DNA of 64,000 bases from Prolixibacteraceae bacterium (GTDB taxonomy: Bacteria; Bacteroidota; Bacteroidia; Bacteroidales; Prolixibacteraceae): the NCBI GenBank assembly GCA_019459485.1, contig JAIBEZ010000073.1:1-64000 (forward strand), given 5' to 3'. The position numbers were made by a program, and so were the translations under genes. Numbering within the stretch: position 1 is the stretch's first letter; each line of letters begins with the position of its first letter. The notes under the pieces were generated by a model. The model was not told where the DNA came from, searched no databases, and saw only the letters and a program-made list of their open reading frames with translations. Shown here piece by piece: positions 41,139 to 52,774 of the stretch.

Positions 41139-42947
41139 TCACTCCCATCCCGGGTTTTGAGTAAGAGTTACACCCATATCTTTGTACATTGTTATTTGGT
41201 CAATTGGGACTGATCTCAAGTATTGACGTTCAAAAAATGACTGCCCCTTTACCCAATCTCGTTGCTGTGTTACATCATATAGAACAAGAATATAACCCTT
41301 TCCCTGATCAGAAGGATCAGGATAGTAAAGACGAATATCCTTATTTTTCAATAAAGTTTTCCATTTTACTAATTTTGTTACGCGGGGATAATCAAGTGTA
41401 TCAATGTATGCACCAATTGCAAGGTCTGTTGGAACTCCTCCGTTTTTTACCTGGTTTGTCAGTAAATATTCAAACTTACCCCACCTCCACAAATCATCTT
41501 TGCGAAATCCTTCAAACATTAACTCAACACGCCTTTCACGGCGAATCTCCCATATTAGTGAAGAAACAGATGCATCATGGTCAGGATCATTCAAAACAAT
41601 GCCATTTACGGATAGATTTGATCCATTCAATTGCATAGAAGGCAGTTTAGGTGCAACAGCTCCCGTGCCCTTCCCATTGTACCGGATACTTCTGTTGTGC
41701 AAAACATTAATTGTTTTATCCAAATCAGCTTGAGTAATAGTTCCTAATTCACCTACAGCTTCAATATAGTTAAGCAAAACTTCGCCATATCGAAGGATTG
41801 GGCAATCAGTAACATTAAATGAACTTGTAAACTTTGTTTCAGTGGTAATAACTTCAGGTAAAAACTTCCATGAAGATATTCCGGTTGTAGATGGTGCTGC
41901 ATCAACCTTATTTAATCTTAAAGAATCGACAATAGTTCCATATAGTCGGGGGTCCCGGTTTTTATAGGCATCCCTGAAATTTCGTCTACCATTATCTATT
42001 GCATAATTATATAATGGGGATTGCTTAATTGGAAATCCATCTGAAGCCAAGTAAGTATCAAATGCATTTTTTGTCAAGCCTGTTTGTCCTTCAGTATTAT
42101 TATATGATAAGATCGCATGTGTAACTTTTGCGGCTTCATATTCACGATAAAAAATTACTTCCTTATTTGTAGAAAGATCTTCACTCGTAAATAATCCTCG
42201 GTAATTATCTGATATGGAATAATTTCCTGAACTGATGATCTGATTAGCTGCCCAAGCAGCTTTTTGAAGTAGTGTCTTTGATAATTCCTGATCTCCGTTA
42301 TGATATTTTAGGTATGTACCAAAATAAAGCAATTTACGCGACATAAATCCAAGAACAACATAACGGTTTATTTGGCCAGCTTCGTCTTTAAGCCTTACAT
42401 TTTCTGCAGCAAATTCAAAATCTGAAAGAATATTCGCTAATACTGATGCTAAAGGATCTCTCGGCTTGTATAAGTCTTCTAAATCGGTTGTTAGTAACTC
42501 TTTATCATACCAAGGCACATCGCCAAAACGACTGCATAAACTGGAATATTCCAACGCTCTAAAAAAACGACCAATTCCTTTCCAATGATTTTTTGCCTCT
42601 TCGCCTATTGGCGCTATATCAGTGCGAGCAATCAAAATATTATGACTTCTTACATTGGTGAAAGACCAACCATTCCCTGAAGTTGCCACATTACTTTCCC
42701 ATTGAGAAGACGAAACCTGATCATCCGCCCATTCAGCCCATGAAAATACCGGGCCGTAAGTAAAAAGCTGACCATATCCAGAGAAATAAGTTGGATAAAA
42801 TTGCTGTGCATATAATCGAAGGTTTATTTCTGATTTCCAAAAGTTATCAGAAGTAAAAGTATCAAGGTTTTCTCTATTTAGATAATCAGTGCAACTGGAA
42901 AACAATCCAGTCATTATGATTACAATAATAAATTTTATCTTTTTCAT
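41139..42947 (-). CDS. SusD/RagB-family lipoprotein (PUL2)
   Basis: The 602-residue protein has a lipoprotein signal (FIIVIIMTGLFSSCTDYLNRENLDT). Family features are FWKSEINLRLYAQQFYPTYF, HWKGIGRFFRALEYSSLCSRFGDVPWYDKEL, ILRYGEVLLNYIEAVGELG, IRRERRVELMFEGFRKDDLWRWG, and the C-terminal ITMYKDMGVTLTQNPGWE. It is the surface glycan-binding partner of the SusC encoded 12 bp upstream. It is unlike the PUL1 SusD in its details, so the substrate probably differs. Confidence 0.92.
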   Translation of the reverse strand: MKKIKFIIVIIMTGLFSSCTDYLNRENLDTFTSDNFWKSEINLRLYAQQFYPTYFSGYGQLFTYGPVFSWAEWADDQVSSSQWESNVATSGNGWSFTNVRSHNILIARTDIAPIGEEAKNHWKGIGRFFRALEYSSLCSRFGDVPWYDKELLTTDLEDLYKPRDPLASVLANILSDFEFAAENVRLKDEAGQINRYVVLGFMSRKLLYFGTYLKYHNGDQELSKTLLQKAAWAANQIISSGNYSISDNYRGLFTSEDLSTNKEVIFYREYEAAKVTHAILSYNNTEGQTGLTKNAFDTYLASDGFPIKQSPLYNYAIDNGRRNFRDAYKNRDPRLYGTIVDSLRLNKVDAAPSTTGISSWKFLPEVITTETKFTSSFNVTDCPILRYGEVLLNYIEAVGELGTITQADLDKTINVLHNRSIRYNGKGTGAVAPKLPSMQLNGSNLSVNGIVLNDPDHDASVSSLIWEIRRERRVELMFEGFRKDDLWRWGKFEYLLTNQVKNGGVPTDLAIGAYIDTLDYPRVTKLVKWKTLLKNKDIRLYYPDPSDQGKGYILVLYDVTQQRDWVKGQSFFERQYLRSVPIDQITMYKDMGVTLTQNPGWE

Positions 42948-42959
42948 GATTTAGAATTA

Positions 42960-45900
42960 TTAAAATGTGAGTTGCATTCCTAATGACAAGGTCCTAACAT
43001 AAGGATAACTGCGACCATAGGATCTGCTATCTATGCTTGTTTTTGATGTATAATTAATTTCAGGATCTAATTGAATGTCCCCTAAGTGATCGAATTCAAA
43101 TAGATTTTCACCACTAACGTAAAGTCTTAATTTACTAATATTGATCTTATTCATCCATTTATCAGGCATGGTATATCCAACATTAATATTTTTGCACCTC
43201 AAATAGGCAAGGTTTAGCAAATACCTTGTTTGAACCTGATAGTTCCATTTTGCGCTTTGGCCATAATCAATAGGTCTTGGGTAAAAGGCATTGATATTTT
43301 CAGGAGTCCAATAATCTAAGGTATAAGCAAAATTTGTCTCAGTGGCAGTATAGCCAGGTAAAATCATATTACCGGTAGCCCATAAAGAGCGCTTTCCAAC
43401 ACCTTGAATAAAAGCACTAAAATCGAATCCCTTCCATGATGCATTAAGACGAAATCCATACTCAAAGCGGGGTTGAGTATTCCCGATAACTTTCAAGTCA
43501 CCATGATTACTGACTGTGTTTGTTCCATAATCAATAACTCCATCGTGATTCAGATCTTTAAATTTTATATCACCGGGACTAAACAAAAAATTACTCGATT
43601 CAAGTACATATTGGGTAGGAATTCCCTCTACATAGGTATTTTTTACCTGACCACTTGGCAAGGTGATTTTAACAATATTTCCATCAGCACCGTAAACAAA
43701 ATCTCCTTGTTGAAAAAGTCTGTCAGATTCGTAACCCCAAATCTCCCCAATGGCCTTCCCTTCGTAATTACTAGAAATTAAAGGGTCAGTTGCAGAAGCA
43801 AACTTTGTAATTTTTGTCAGATAATCAGAAAACTGTCCGGTAACTGAAAATCTTAAACCATTTGCAAATGCATGATTAAACGTAACTTCTAATTCAACAC
43901 CCTTTGTTGTGAGTTCACCATAATTTCGCAACGGGGCGTTTGTACCCAATGAAGAAGGAACTGCCACACCAGCCGACAACATATTACTAGTTGCACGCTG
44001 ATACCAATCAAAATTAAAAGTTATTTTATCTTTTAACGCACTACCGTCCAATCCAATATCGAGTGTCGAAACATTTTCCCAAGTCAGATCAGGAGAAACT
44101 AAACCTGGTACACTAACTTGATTTGGATACTGTCCACTTATTAACCAGTTTGAAAGTGATGAACTCATGGTTGAAATGAATCTATTTGTGCCAACATCCT
44201 GATTACCAACACTACCCCAAGAGCCTCTCAGTTTTAAGGAACTAAATACAGGCTGAATGACCTTTGCAAAAGGTTCCTCAGTTATTCGCCAGGCCACAGA
44301 GGTTGAAGGGAAAAATCCCCAACGGGAATTTGAAGGAAATCTTGAAGACCCATCATATCGACCATTTAACTCTATGTAGTATTTATTAAGATATCCATAA
44401 TTGATTCGGCCAAAAAAACCGGCCACAGACCACCAACTATGACTCGAATTGGCAGTCATATCTCCTGATGCTAAATTGATTTCTGGTTTCTCATAATCAA
44501 TTATTTTCATTTTTTTTGCAATTAAAGATACTGTTTCAGAACCTTCTATATTTGAACCACCCATTAATTTTAATGAATGATTGCCCATTACCTTCTCATA
44601 AGTCGCAAAGCCGTTGAACGTGTTTCTTTCTTCTTTGATTGATTCCCTTTGAACATAGTCATATGCTCCGCCTGGAGGCTGTAGATATCCAAGTACACCT
44701 TCAAATTTTTTAGATGATGTTACACTTCTATTCATTATCCCATATTCAACTCCTCCATTCACATCATTGGCCCTTATTGCGGTAGAATAGGTATAATCTA
44801 AGTCGATAGACAGGCCCTTTAAAGGATTCAACGTTGAACCAATCGTATATTGATTATAGTAATAACGGTCCGTATTGGTATTTGCTGATTTCAATTGATT
44901 AATTGAATTATCCATTTCATATTCTTGTCCTTTAACTTTGTATGTTCCATATGGAAATGTGGGTTGCCACCGATACAGATAATACATCGCATCGTACCCA
45001 ACATTGGAGTAATATACATATGGATAGTCAGTTTGTGTTTTTGAAAGCATTGATTTTGCACGTACAGTCATCCAGCCATTAACTTTCCCACTAATAAATG
45101 CTGAGATATTTTGTCTGGAATAGTTGTCGTCAAATTGTTTTAATATTCCGGATTGGTTCATTAATTCAGCAGAAATATTATAAGAAATCTTTTCAGTTCC
45201 TCCATTTACTGAAAAATTGTGATTTTGAAAAGGAGTATATTTTTTGAAGTATATCTTATTGATATCCCAAGGCCTGTAATAATAAGCTCCACTGCCTGTC
45301 CGATAATCAAAATCCCGCCCTTCAACCATCTCACGCCCAAGTCCATCACCGTCTCCATAGGTATCAATCCATTGTTTGACTTTTGCAACAGTTTCATCAC
45401 CCCAATAAACTCCGGCAGCATTCATTTCAGTTGCCGTTCTGTTCCATCTGTACTGTGCTAAAGAATAGGCCAATCCTAAGTCAGCCCGAGAGGATTTTGG
45501 AATAACTGTTGGTGTTGAAACCGAGAAATTATTTGAGTAATTTACCAAAACAGCACCATCTTTTAATCCTTTCTTTGAAGTTATTAGGATCGCGCCAAAA
45601 GCAGCCCTTGATCCATAAATTGCAGTTGCAGCGGCATCTTTCAGTGTTGAAATACTTTCAATCATATCTGGATTAACTAAATTTAAGTTTGGTATTTCAA
45701 CATTATCGAGTAAGATTAGTGGATTACCGCCAGAACCATTCAGAGATCCGGTATATGCGCGAACACGTATTGTTGGCGTAGTTCCAAGTTCTCCACTGGT
45801 TGTGGTAACCTGTAATCCGGGAGAGCTTCCCTGCAAAGCATTTCCCACACCGGTAATTGGCCGGCTTTCCAGTGTCTTTGAGACATCTATTGTACTTACA

Positions 45901-46616
45901 GCACTTGTAATACTTTCTCTTTTTTGAGTTCCATAGCCAACCACAATTACTTCATCAACGCTGACTATTTCTGGTTCCATTTCTATTTTAAACGTAGTTT
46001 TTCCTGAAATCGCAATTTCTTGTGATTGCATTCCCACAAACGAAAAAACCAAAATCTTGGCATCAGAAGGTGCAAGAACCGTAAATTCCCCTTCAGAATT
46101 TGTAATTGTTCCGATCGTTGTTCCTTTTATTACTACTGTAACACCTGGTAATGTTGCTCCTGAAGCGTCAGTGACTTTTCCAGAGATGGATTTGGGCTGC
46201 AGGGCTTGAACAGAAGGAACCCTTAGCTGGTTGATTGTACTTAATGGACTATCCTTTTTATACAATAAAACCTGACGATCATCAATAGAGTAATTTACAT
46301 CCGTGCCTTCAAGCAACTCTGATAAAATAACATCAATAGTTTGTCTTTTTACGGAAATCGTCCGTTTTAGAGACTTGTCAATTGTGCCACTTTCATAAAT
46401 AAAAATAAACTTACTGCTGTTCTCAATTTCCAGCAGTACTTGTTCAATAGTGGCATTTTCCAGCGAAAGATCCAACTTCGTATTCTGAGAATACGTTCCC
46501 GCTGAAACTGTCAAGGTCAGCACTAATGTTAATACGATAGTTAGTCTCATAATTAACATGATTTTTTGGATGCCCCGATTAAATTGGGAGACATCATTTT
46601 CCCATTTTTTTTTCAT
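42960..46616 (-). CDS. SusC/RagA TonB-linked outer-membrane transporter with STN domain (PUL2)
   Basis: The 1218-residue protein has a signal region ending near TVSAGTYSQ and an STN domain (about 50-120; LDLSLENATIEQVLLEIENSSKFIFIYES). A carboxypeptidase-regulatory-like domain follows (ISGKVTDASGATLPGVTVVIKGTTIGT). The TonB plug has VDEVIVVGYGTQKRESITSAVS and STLKDAAATAIYGSRAAFGAILITSKKG. A beta-barrel ends RTLSLGMQLTF. It imports a glycan fragment with SusD2 and signals through FecR2. The DNA looks more AT-rich than the PUL1 susC. A candidate antisense RNA starts at its start codon. Confidence 0.95.
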   Translation of the reverse strand: MKKKWENDVSQFNRGIQKIMLIMRLTIVLTLVLTLTVSAGTYSQNTKLDLSLENATIEQVLLEIENSSKFIFIYESGTIDKSLKRTISVKRQTIDVILSELLEGTDVNYSIDDRQVLLYKKDSPLSTINQLRVPSVQALQPKSISGKVTDASGATLPGVTVVIKGTTIGTITNSEGEFTVLAPSDAKILVFSFVGMQSQEIAISGKTTFKIEMEPEIVSVDEVIVVGYGTQKRESITSAVSTIDVSKTLESRPITGVGNALQGSSPGLQVTTTSGELGTTPTIRVRAYTGSLNGSGGNPLILLDNVEIPNLNLVNPDMIESISTLKDAAATAIYGSRAAFGAILITSKKGLKDGAVLVNYSNNFSVSTPTVIPKSSRADLGLAYSLAQYRWNRTATEMNAAGVYWGDETVAKVKQWIDTYGDGDGLGREMVEGRDFDYRTGSGAYYYRPWDINKIYFKKYTPFQNHNFSVNGGTEKISYNISAELMNQSGILKQFDDNYSRQNISAFISGKVNGWMTVRAKSMLSKTQTDYPYVYYSNVGYDAMYYLYRWQPTFPYGTYKVKGQEYEMDNSINQLKSANTNTDRYYYNQYTIGSTLNPLKGLSIDLDYTYSTAIRANDVNGGVEYGIMNRSVTSSKKFEGVLGYLQPPGGAYDYVQRESIKEERNTFNGFATYEKVMGNHSLKLMGGSNIEGSETVSLIAKKMKIIDYEKPEINLASGDMTANSSHSWWSVAGFFGRINYGYLNKYYIELNGRYDGSSRFPSNSRWGFFPSTSVAWRITEEPFAKVIQPVFSSLKLRGSWGSVGNQDVGTNRFISTMSSSLSNWLISGQYPNQVSVPGLVSPDLTWENVSTLDIGLDGSALKDKITFNFDWYQRATSNMLSAGVAVPSSLGTNAPLRNYGELTTKGVELEVTFNHAFANGLRFSVTGQFSDYLTKITKFASATDPLISSNYEGKAIGEIWGYESDRLFQQGDFVYGADGNIVKITLPSGQVKNTYVEGIPTQYVLESSNFLFSPGDIKFKDLNHDGVIDYGTNTVSNHGDLKVIGNTQPRFEYGFRLNASWKGFDFSAFIQGVGKRSLWATGNMILPGYTATETNFAYTLDYWTPENINAFYPRPIDYGQSAKWNYQVQTRYLLNLAYLRCKNINVGYTMPDKWMNKINISKLRLYVSGENLFEFDHLGDIQLDPEINYTSKTSIDSRSYGRSYPYVRTLSLGMQLTF

Positions 46617-46623
46617 AAATTTG
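46616..46623 (+). promoter_or_regulatory. Putative antisense promoter -7 element over the susC start codon (PUL2)
   Basis: TAAATTTG on the plus strand overlaps the complement of the susC ATG, preceded by TTTTTTTTCA exactly as in PUL1. A start near 46630 is predicted. Confidence 0.4.
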
Positions 46624-46629
46624 AAGCGT

Positions 46630-46713
46630 TAATAGTTTAAATTTGACAATAGAAGGTCATGTTTAACTCTTGAAGCTGGTTATGGTTGGCACTTTTAACC
46701 AGCTTCTTTTTTA
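46630..46713 (+). ncRNA. Candidate DonS-like antisense sRNA (PUL2)
   Basis: A plus-strand RNA of about 84 nt is predicted from the TAAATTTG element to a textbook terminator. The stem is GAAGCTGGTTA (46672-46682) with TAACCAGCTTC (46696-46706), followed by a 6-T run. There is no plus-strand gene for this terminator to serve. The RNA would be antisense to the susC leader. The layout matches PUL1. Confidence 0.5.
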
Positions 46714-46739
46714 TTTCATTCTTGCTTTTATCTCCTTTC

Positions 46740-47942
46740 TTAGTTTAATCTAAAGTATATTATCCCATCTTTTTTAGCATAATTGCCATCCGAAATCAAT
46801 GCCAGAGCATTCAACACACGTTGGTAATCGTCTTTCAGGTCGAGCTTTCCCGATATTTTCCGGTTTTCGGCATCATTTATCCATTTAATTTCGAGGTTGT
46901 AATATCTTGAAATCCTCATCAGTACCGAAGCTAAAGGTTCGTCTTTAAATACAAAAAGCCCCTCAATCCATGAAGTGTAATCATGCACATTAACTTTTGA
47001 AATAGTATAAGTATTATCCGAACTGGCTGCAACTAAACGCTGTTCGGGTATAAGCAGGATGTCTTTCCCCAGAATCTTTTTGCCCAGATTGAGGCTAATA
47101 GAACCTTCGACCAGAACGGTTTCTTCCATTGTTTCATCAGGATAAGATTTCACGTTAAAACTCGTCCCCAGCACTTTGATGTTCGAATTGTTTGTTTCTA
47201 CAACAAACGGCTTCGATTTATCTTTGCGAACCTTAAAGAATGCTTCACCTTGTAATTGTACTTTACGCTTATCTCCATCGAACTCTGTTGGATAAACCAG
47301 GCGGGATCCTGCGTTAAGCCAAACTTCGGTTTGGTCAGCCAGTACTATTTTCGATTGTTTGCCAAAAGGAACAATTAGCTGGTTCATCGTGGCACTTTTT
47401 GTTCCATTGATTTGCTGCACAAGTTCATCATTAACCTTCACTTGCCCACTGCCCTGATCGTAAACGATTTCAGACTTGTCATCCTTGATACTTATTTCTT
47501 TTCCATTGTCCAACACAAGCCTTGTTTCAGTAAAATCCTGCCTGTTGTATGCAGAAACGAAGTTTTTTTCGGTGGTGGTAGAAATGAAATAATAGGAAAG
47601 CGAACCAATTGTAACCAACAATGCAATGGTAGCAGCATAGCGGAAAAGTAACTTGTAATTTTTCAACGAATTACTCTGATTGCGATATATTTTGTTTATC
47701 TCCTCCCATATTTGTAGTTTGCGCGTCAGGTTGGTTTTCAGATTTTCATCATCGAATAGTTTAACCAATTTATACGCCTTTTGAAACGTCTCCTTTTGTG
47801 CTGGGTATTTGGCTAACAGGTGCAGATAGTAGTCATCCATATCTGGCCGCTCTAATCTTGCCCAGCTACAAAAATCGGGATCGTCCAAAAAATCTTCCAA
47901 CGTATATTTTTTAAATTTTTCTTCCATGTTATGGTGTTTCAT
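46740..47942 (-). CDS. FecR-family anti-sigma factor (PUL2)
   Basis: The 400-residue protein has a cytoplasmic N-domain (EKFKKYTLEDFLDDPDFCSWARL) and one membrane helix (about 103-123; YAATIALLVTIGSLSYYF). The FecR domain (VPFGKQSKIVLADQTEVWLNAGSRLVYPTEF, VLGTSFNVKSYPDETMEETVLVEGSI) and a C-terminal DUF4974 (FKDEPLASVLMRISRYYNLEIKWIN) are periplasmic. It would restrain the sigma factor encoded 105 bp upstream and respond to the STN domain of SusC2. Confidence 0.93.
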   Translation of the reverse strand: MKHHNMEEKFKKYTLEDFLDDPDFCSWARLERPDMDDYYLHLLAKYPAQKETFQKAYKLVKLFDDENLKTNLTRKLQIWEEINKIYRNQSNSLKNYKLLFRYAATIALLVTIGSLSYYFISTTTEKNFVSAYNRQDFTETRLVLDNGKEISIKDDKSEIVYDQGSGQVKVNDELVQQINGTKSATMNQLIVPFGKQSKIVLADQTEVWLNAGSRLVYPTEFDGDKRKVQLQGEAFFKVRKDKSKPFVVETNNSNIKVLGTSFNVKSYPDETMEETVLVEGSISLNLGKKILGKDILLIPEQRLVAASSDNTYTISKVNVHDYTSWIEGLFVFKDEPLASVLMRISRYYNLEIKWINDAENRKISGKLDLKDDYQRVLNALALISDGNYAKKDGIIYFRLN

Positions 47943-48047
47943 TATTAAGTAGCATTAGAATGAAATATATAGACAGAAATTTTGAAAAAAATGCAGAAAA
48001 TAAAACAAAGTCATCTAAACACTTAGCTACGAGCCTATTCGCCTGTT

Positions 48048-48662
48048 CTAAAGTGAACGGAAGAAACTAAATAAAATAAGATTAGAATAGTAGTCGGTAC
48101 CAAATGTGTCTTTTAGTGATTTAAGTGTCCGGTAAACCATGGTTCGCGTTGACTCCACGCTAATTTGCATCAGTTCGGAAATCTGGATGTAATCGAAACC
48201 GCAATTAAATTTCAGATATAAGGCTTCCTTTTGTCGGGCTGTAAGATCTTTTATTACCATTTGCAAAAACCTGGACCGCATCTCATCGGTTTCACTGGCA
48301 ATCAAAGACTTTTCAACAGAATAACTAATCCTGAAATCTGCTTCACTTGGTTGATCAATCGGTATTAGTTTTTGTGTTTTCCTTTTTTCGGACGCCATTT
48401 GGTTTCGCAGCGCTTTCATCAGGTAAAACCTGATGTTTTCGACATGCTTTTGTTTTTGCCGGTTTTTCAACAAATCGACAAATAGATTTTGGATACAATC
48501 TTCTACAAAAGTTCGATCACAAGAATATTTCATTCCGAAATTGAGGAGCAAATCGAAAAACTCAAAATAAATGGAAGAAAGGGCATCATCATCACCTTCC
48601 ATAAATTTCTGCCAAATATTATGGTATAGTTCAGTTTTTTCGTTGTCTGCCATGCTCGACAT
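48048..48662 (-). CDS. ECF-type RNA polymerase sigma factor (PUL2)
   Basis: The 204-residue protein has region 2 (DALSSIYFEFFDLLLNFGMKYSCDRTFVEDCIQNLFVDLLKNRQ). Region 4 is LTARQKEALYLKFNCGFDYIQISELMQISVESTRTMVYRTLKSLKD. It activates PUL2 in partnership with FecR2. Its region 2 differs clearly from the PUL1 sigma, so cross-talk is unlikely. Upstream lies mobile-element debris, not another gene; I found no good TAnnTTTG site. Confidence 0.92.
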   Translation of the reverse strand: MSSMADNEKTELYHNIWQKFMEGDDDALSSIYFEFFDLLLNFGMKYSCDRTFVEDCIQNLFVDLLKNRQKQKHVENIRFYLMKALRNQMASEKRKTQKLIPIDQPSEADFRISYSVEKSLIASETDEMRSRFLQMVIKDLTARQKEALYLKFNCGFDYIQISELMQISVESTRTMVYRTLKSLKDTFGTDYYSNLILFSFFRSL

Positions 48663-48787
48663 GATATTTGATTTATCGGCGACAAATTAAACAATTTTAT
48701 TCGGATACAATTTAAACAGGATAAAGTACTGTTGAGTTTTTGACTATGGAGCCAATCGACACACCGATATTATTTTGCATTACCTTT

Positions 48788-48940
48788 TTAAACTTCCAAT
48801 TTATATTGTAATTGGAGCATATCCATGGAAATCTTTGAATCTAAAATCATCGCATATATTTGGGAAATATTTAATGACGTATGTCCCAACATTTTTGAAA
48901 CGGTTTCTGGCGGAACTCCGTTTGTTAGGGTAACTGTCCA
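48788..48940 (-). pseudogene. Tyrosine integrase C-terminal fragment
   Basis: The minus strand encodes WTVTLTNGVPPETVSKMLGH followed by TSLNISQIYAMILDSKISMD to a stop at 48788. This is the box II/III end of a Bacteroidota tyrosine integrase, with the catalytic His in MLGHTS and Tyr in QIYAM. A stop codon lies directly before it and nothing homologous continues upstream, so the gene is cut at its 5' side. A 23-bp stretch (48875-48897) is identical to the pseudogene at 39328-39350. Confidence 0.8.
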
Positions 48941-49137
48941 TCAGGCCAACCAGTTATTCTCCTGATGATTGCCTAAAACCTGTCCCGAGTTCATACGAAA
49001 TAAGTGGACCACACTCGGTCTTTCGGTAACCGATGGTAAAAGGGAACTCTATTTTCCTAAAAAATGCTTCCACTTCGTGGTTAAGTGGGTACCTCCAATA
49101 ACAATTTCCATAAAATTGCCACAGAAAGTTTCAATCA

Positions 49138-49250
49138 CATGTCAGTTTCATGCCCGAAATAGGCAATCCATGAAACTGAACGCATCCGAAGGACGTCCCG
49201 GGTTTGCAGGGACGCCCCTTTACCGTTCCGTGAAGCGTAAATAACTTTGC
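49138..49250. repeat. Structured element copy B
   Basis: The fixed blocks of copy A recur: CATGTCA (49138-49144), AACGCATCCGAAGGA (49179-49193), and the tail from 49215 to TAACTTTGC (49242-49250). Hairpin 1 is CAGTTTCATG/CATGAAACTG (49143-49152 with 49169-49178). Hairpin 2 is CGTCCC/GGGACG (49194-49199 with 49209-49214). Both hairpin sequences differ entirely from copy A, yet pairing is perfect. It lies close to an integrase fragment. The stretch 48941-49137 between them has no gene I trust. Confidence 0.7.
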
Positions 49251-49338
49251 CGGGAATTTGAGTGGATATGGGCAACTATACTTGATGATAAAGAAAAACG
49301 ACAAAAATTTCTTATATTCACAATTCATTTAATTAAAT

Positions 49339-49377
49339 ACTTACGTTTCGCACTTAACTAAAGTGCGAAACGTAAGT
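49339..49377. terminator. 17-bp perfect palindrome downstream of the beta-galactosidase gene
   Basis: Positions 49339-49355 and 49361-49377 are perfect complements with a 5-nt loop (AACTA). It lies 104 bp after the last gene of the minus-strand glycosidase cluster and probably ends its mRNA. No clear T-run follows, so an operator or mobile-element end is also possible. Confidence 0.5.
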
Positions 49378-49481
49378 AAATTAATTCTGGTTGGTTTAAT
49401 TATTTGAAAAAAGTGGCTGCAAATCAATACAGACCACCTTTTTTATGAAAAAAATTCTCGCGCAAAACGCTGTTCTGGGGA

Positions 49482-52742
<3,261 letters not shown>

Positions 52743-52774
52743 TTACATTCTAAAAGTTATTTGCATGATGCAAG

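Noticed and set aside
48969-49244. 91-codon plus-strand frame over structured element copy B
   Set aside because: It reads straight through both hairpins and the fixed blocks; the paired structure explains the sequence better than a protein.
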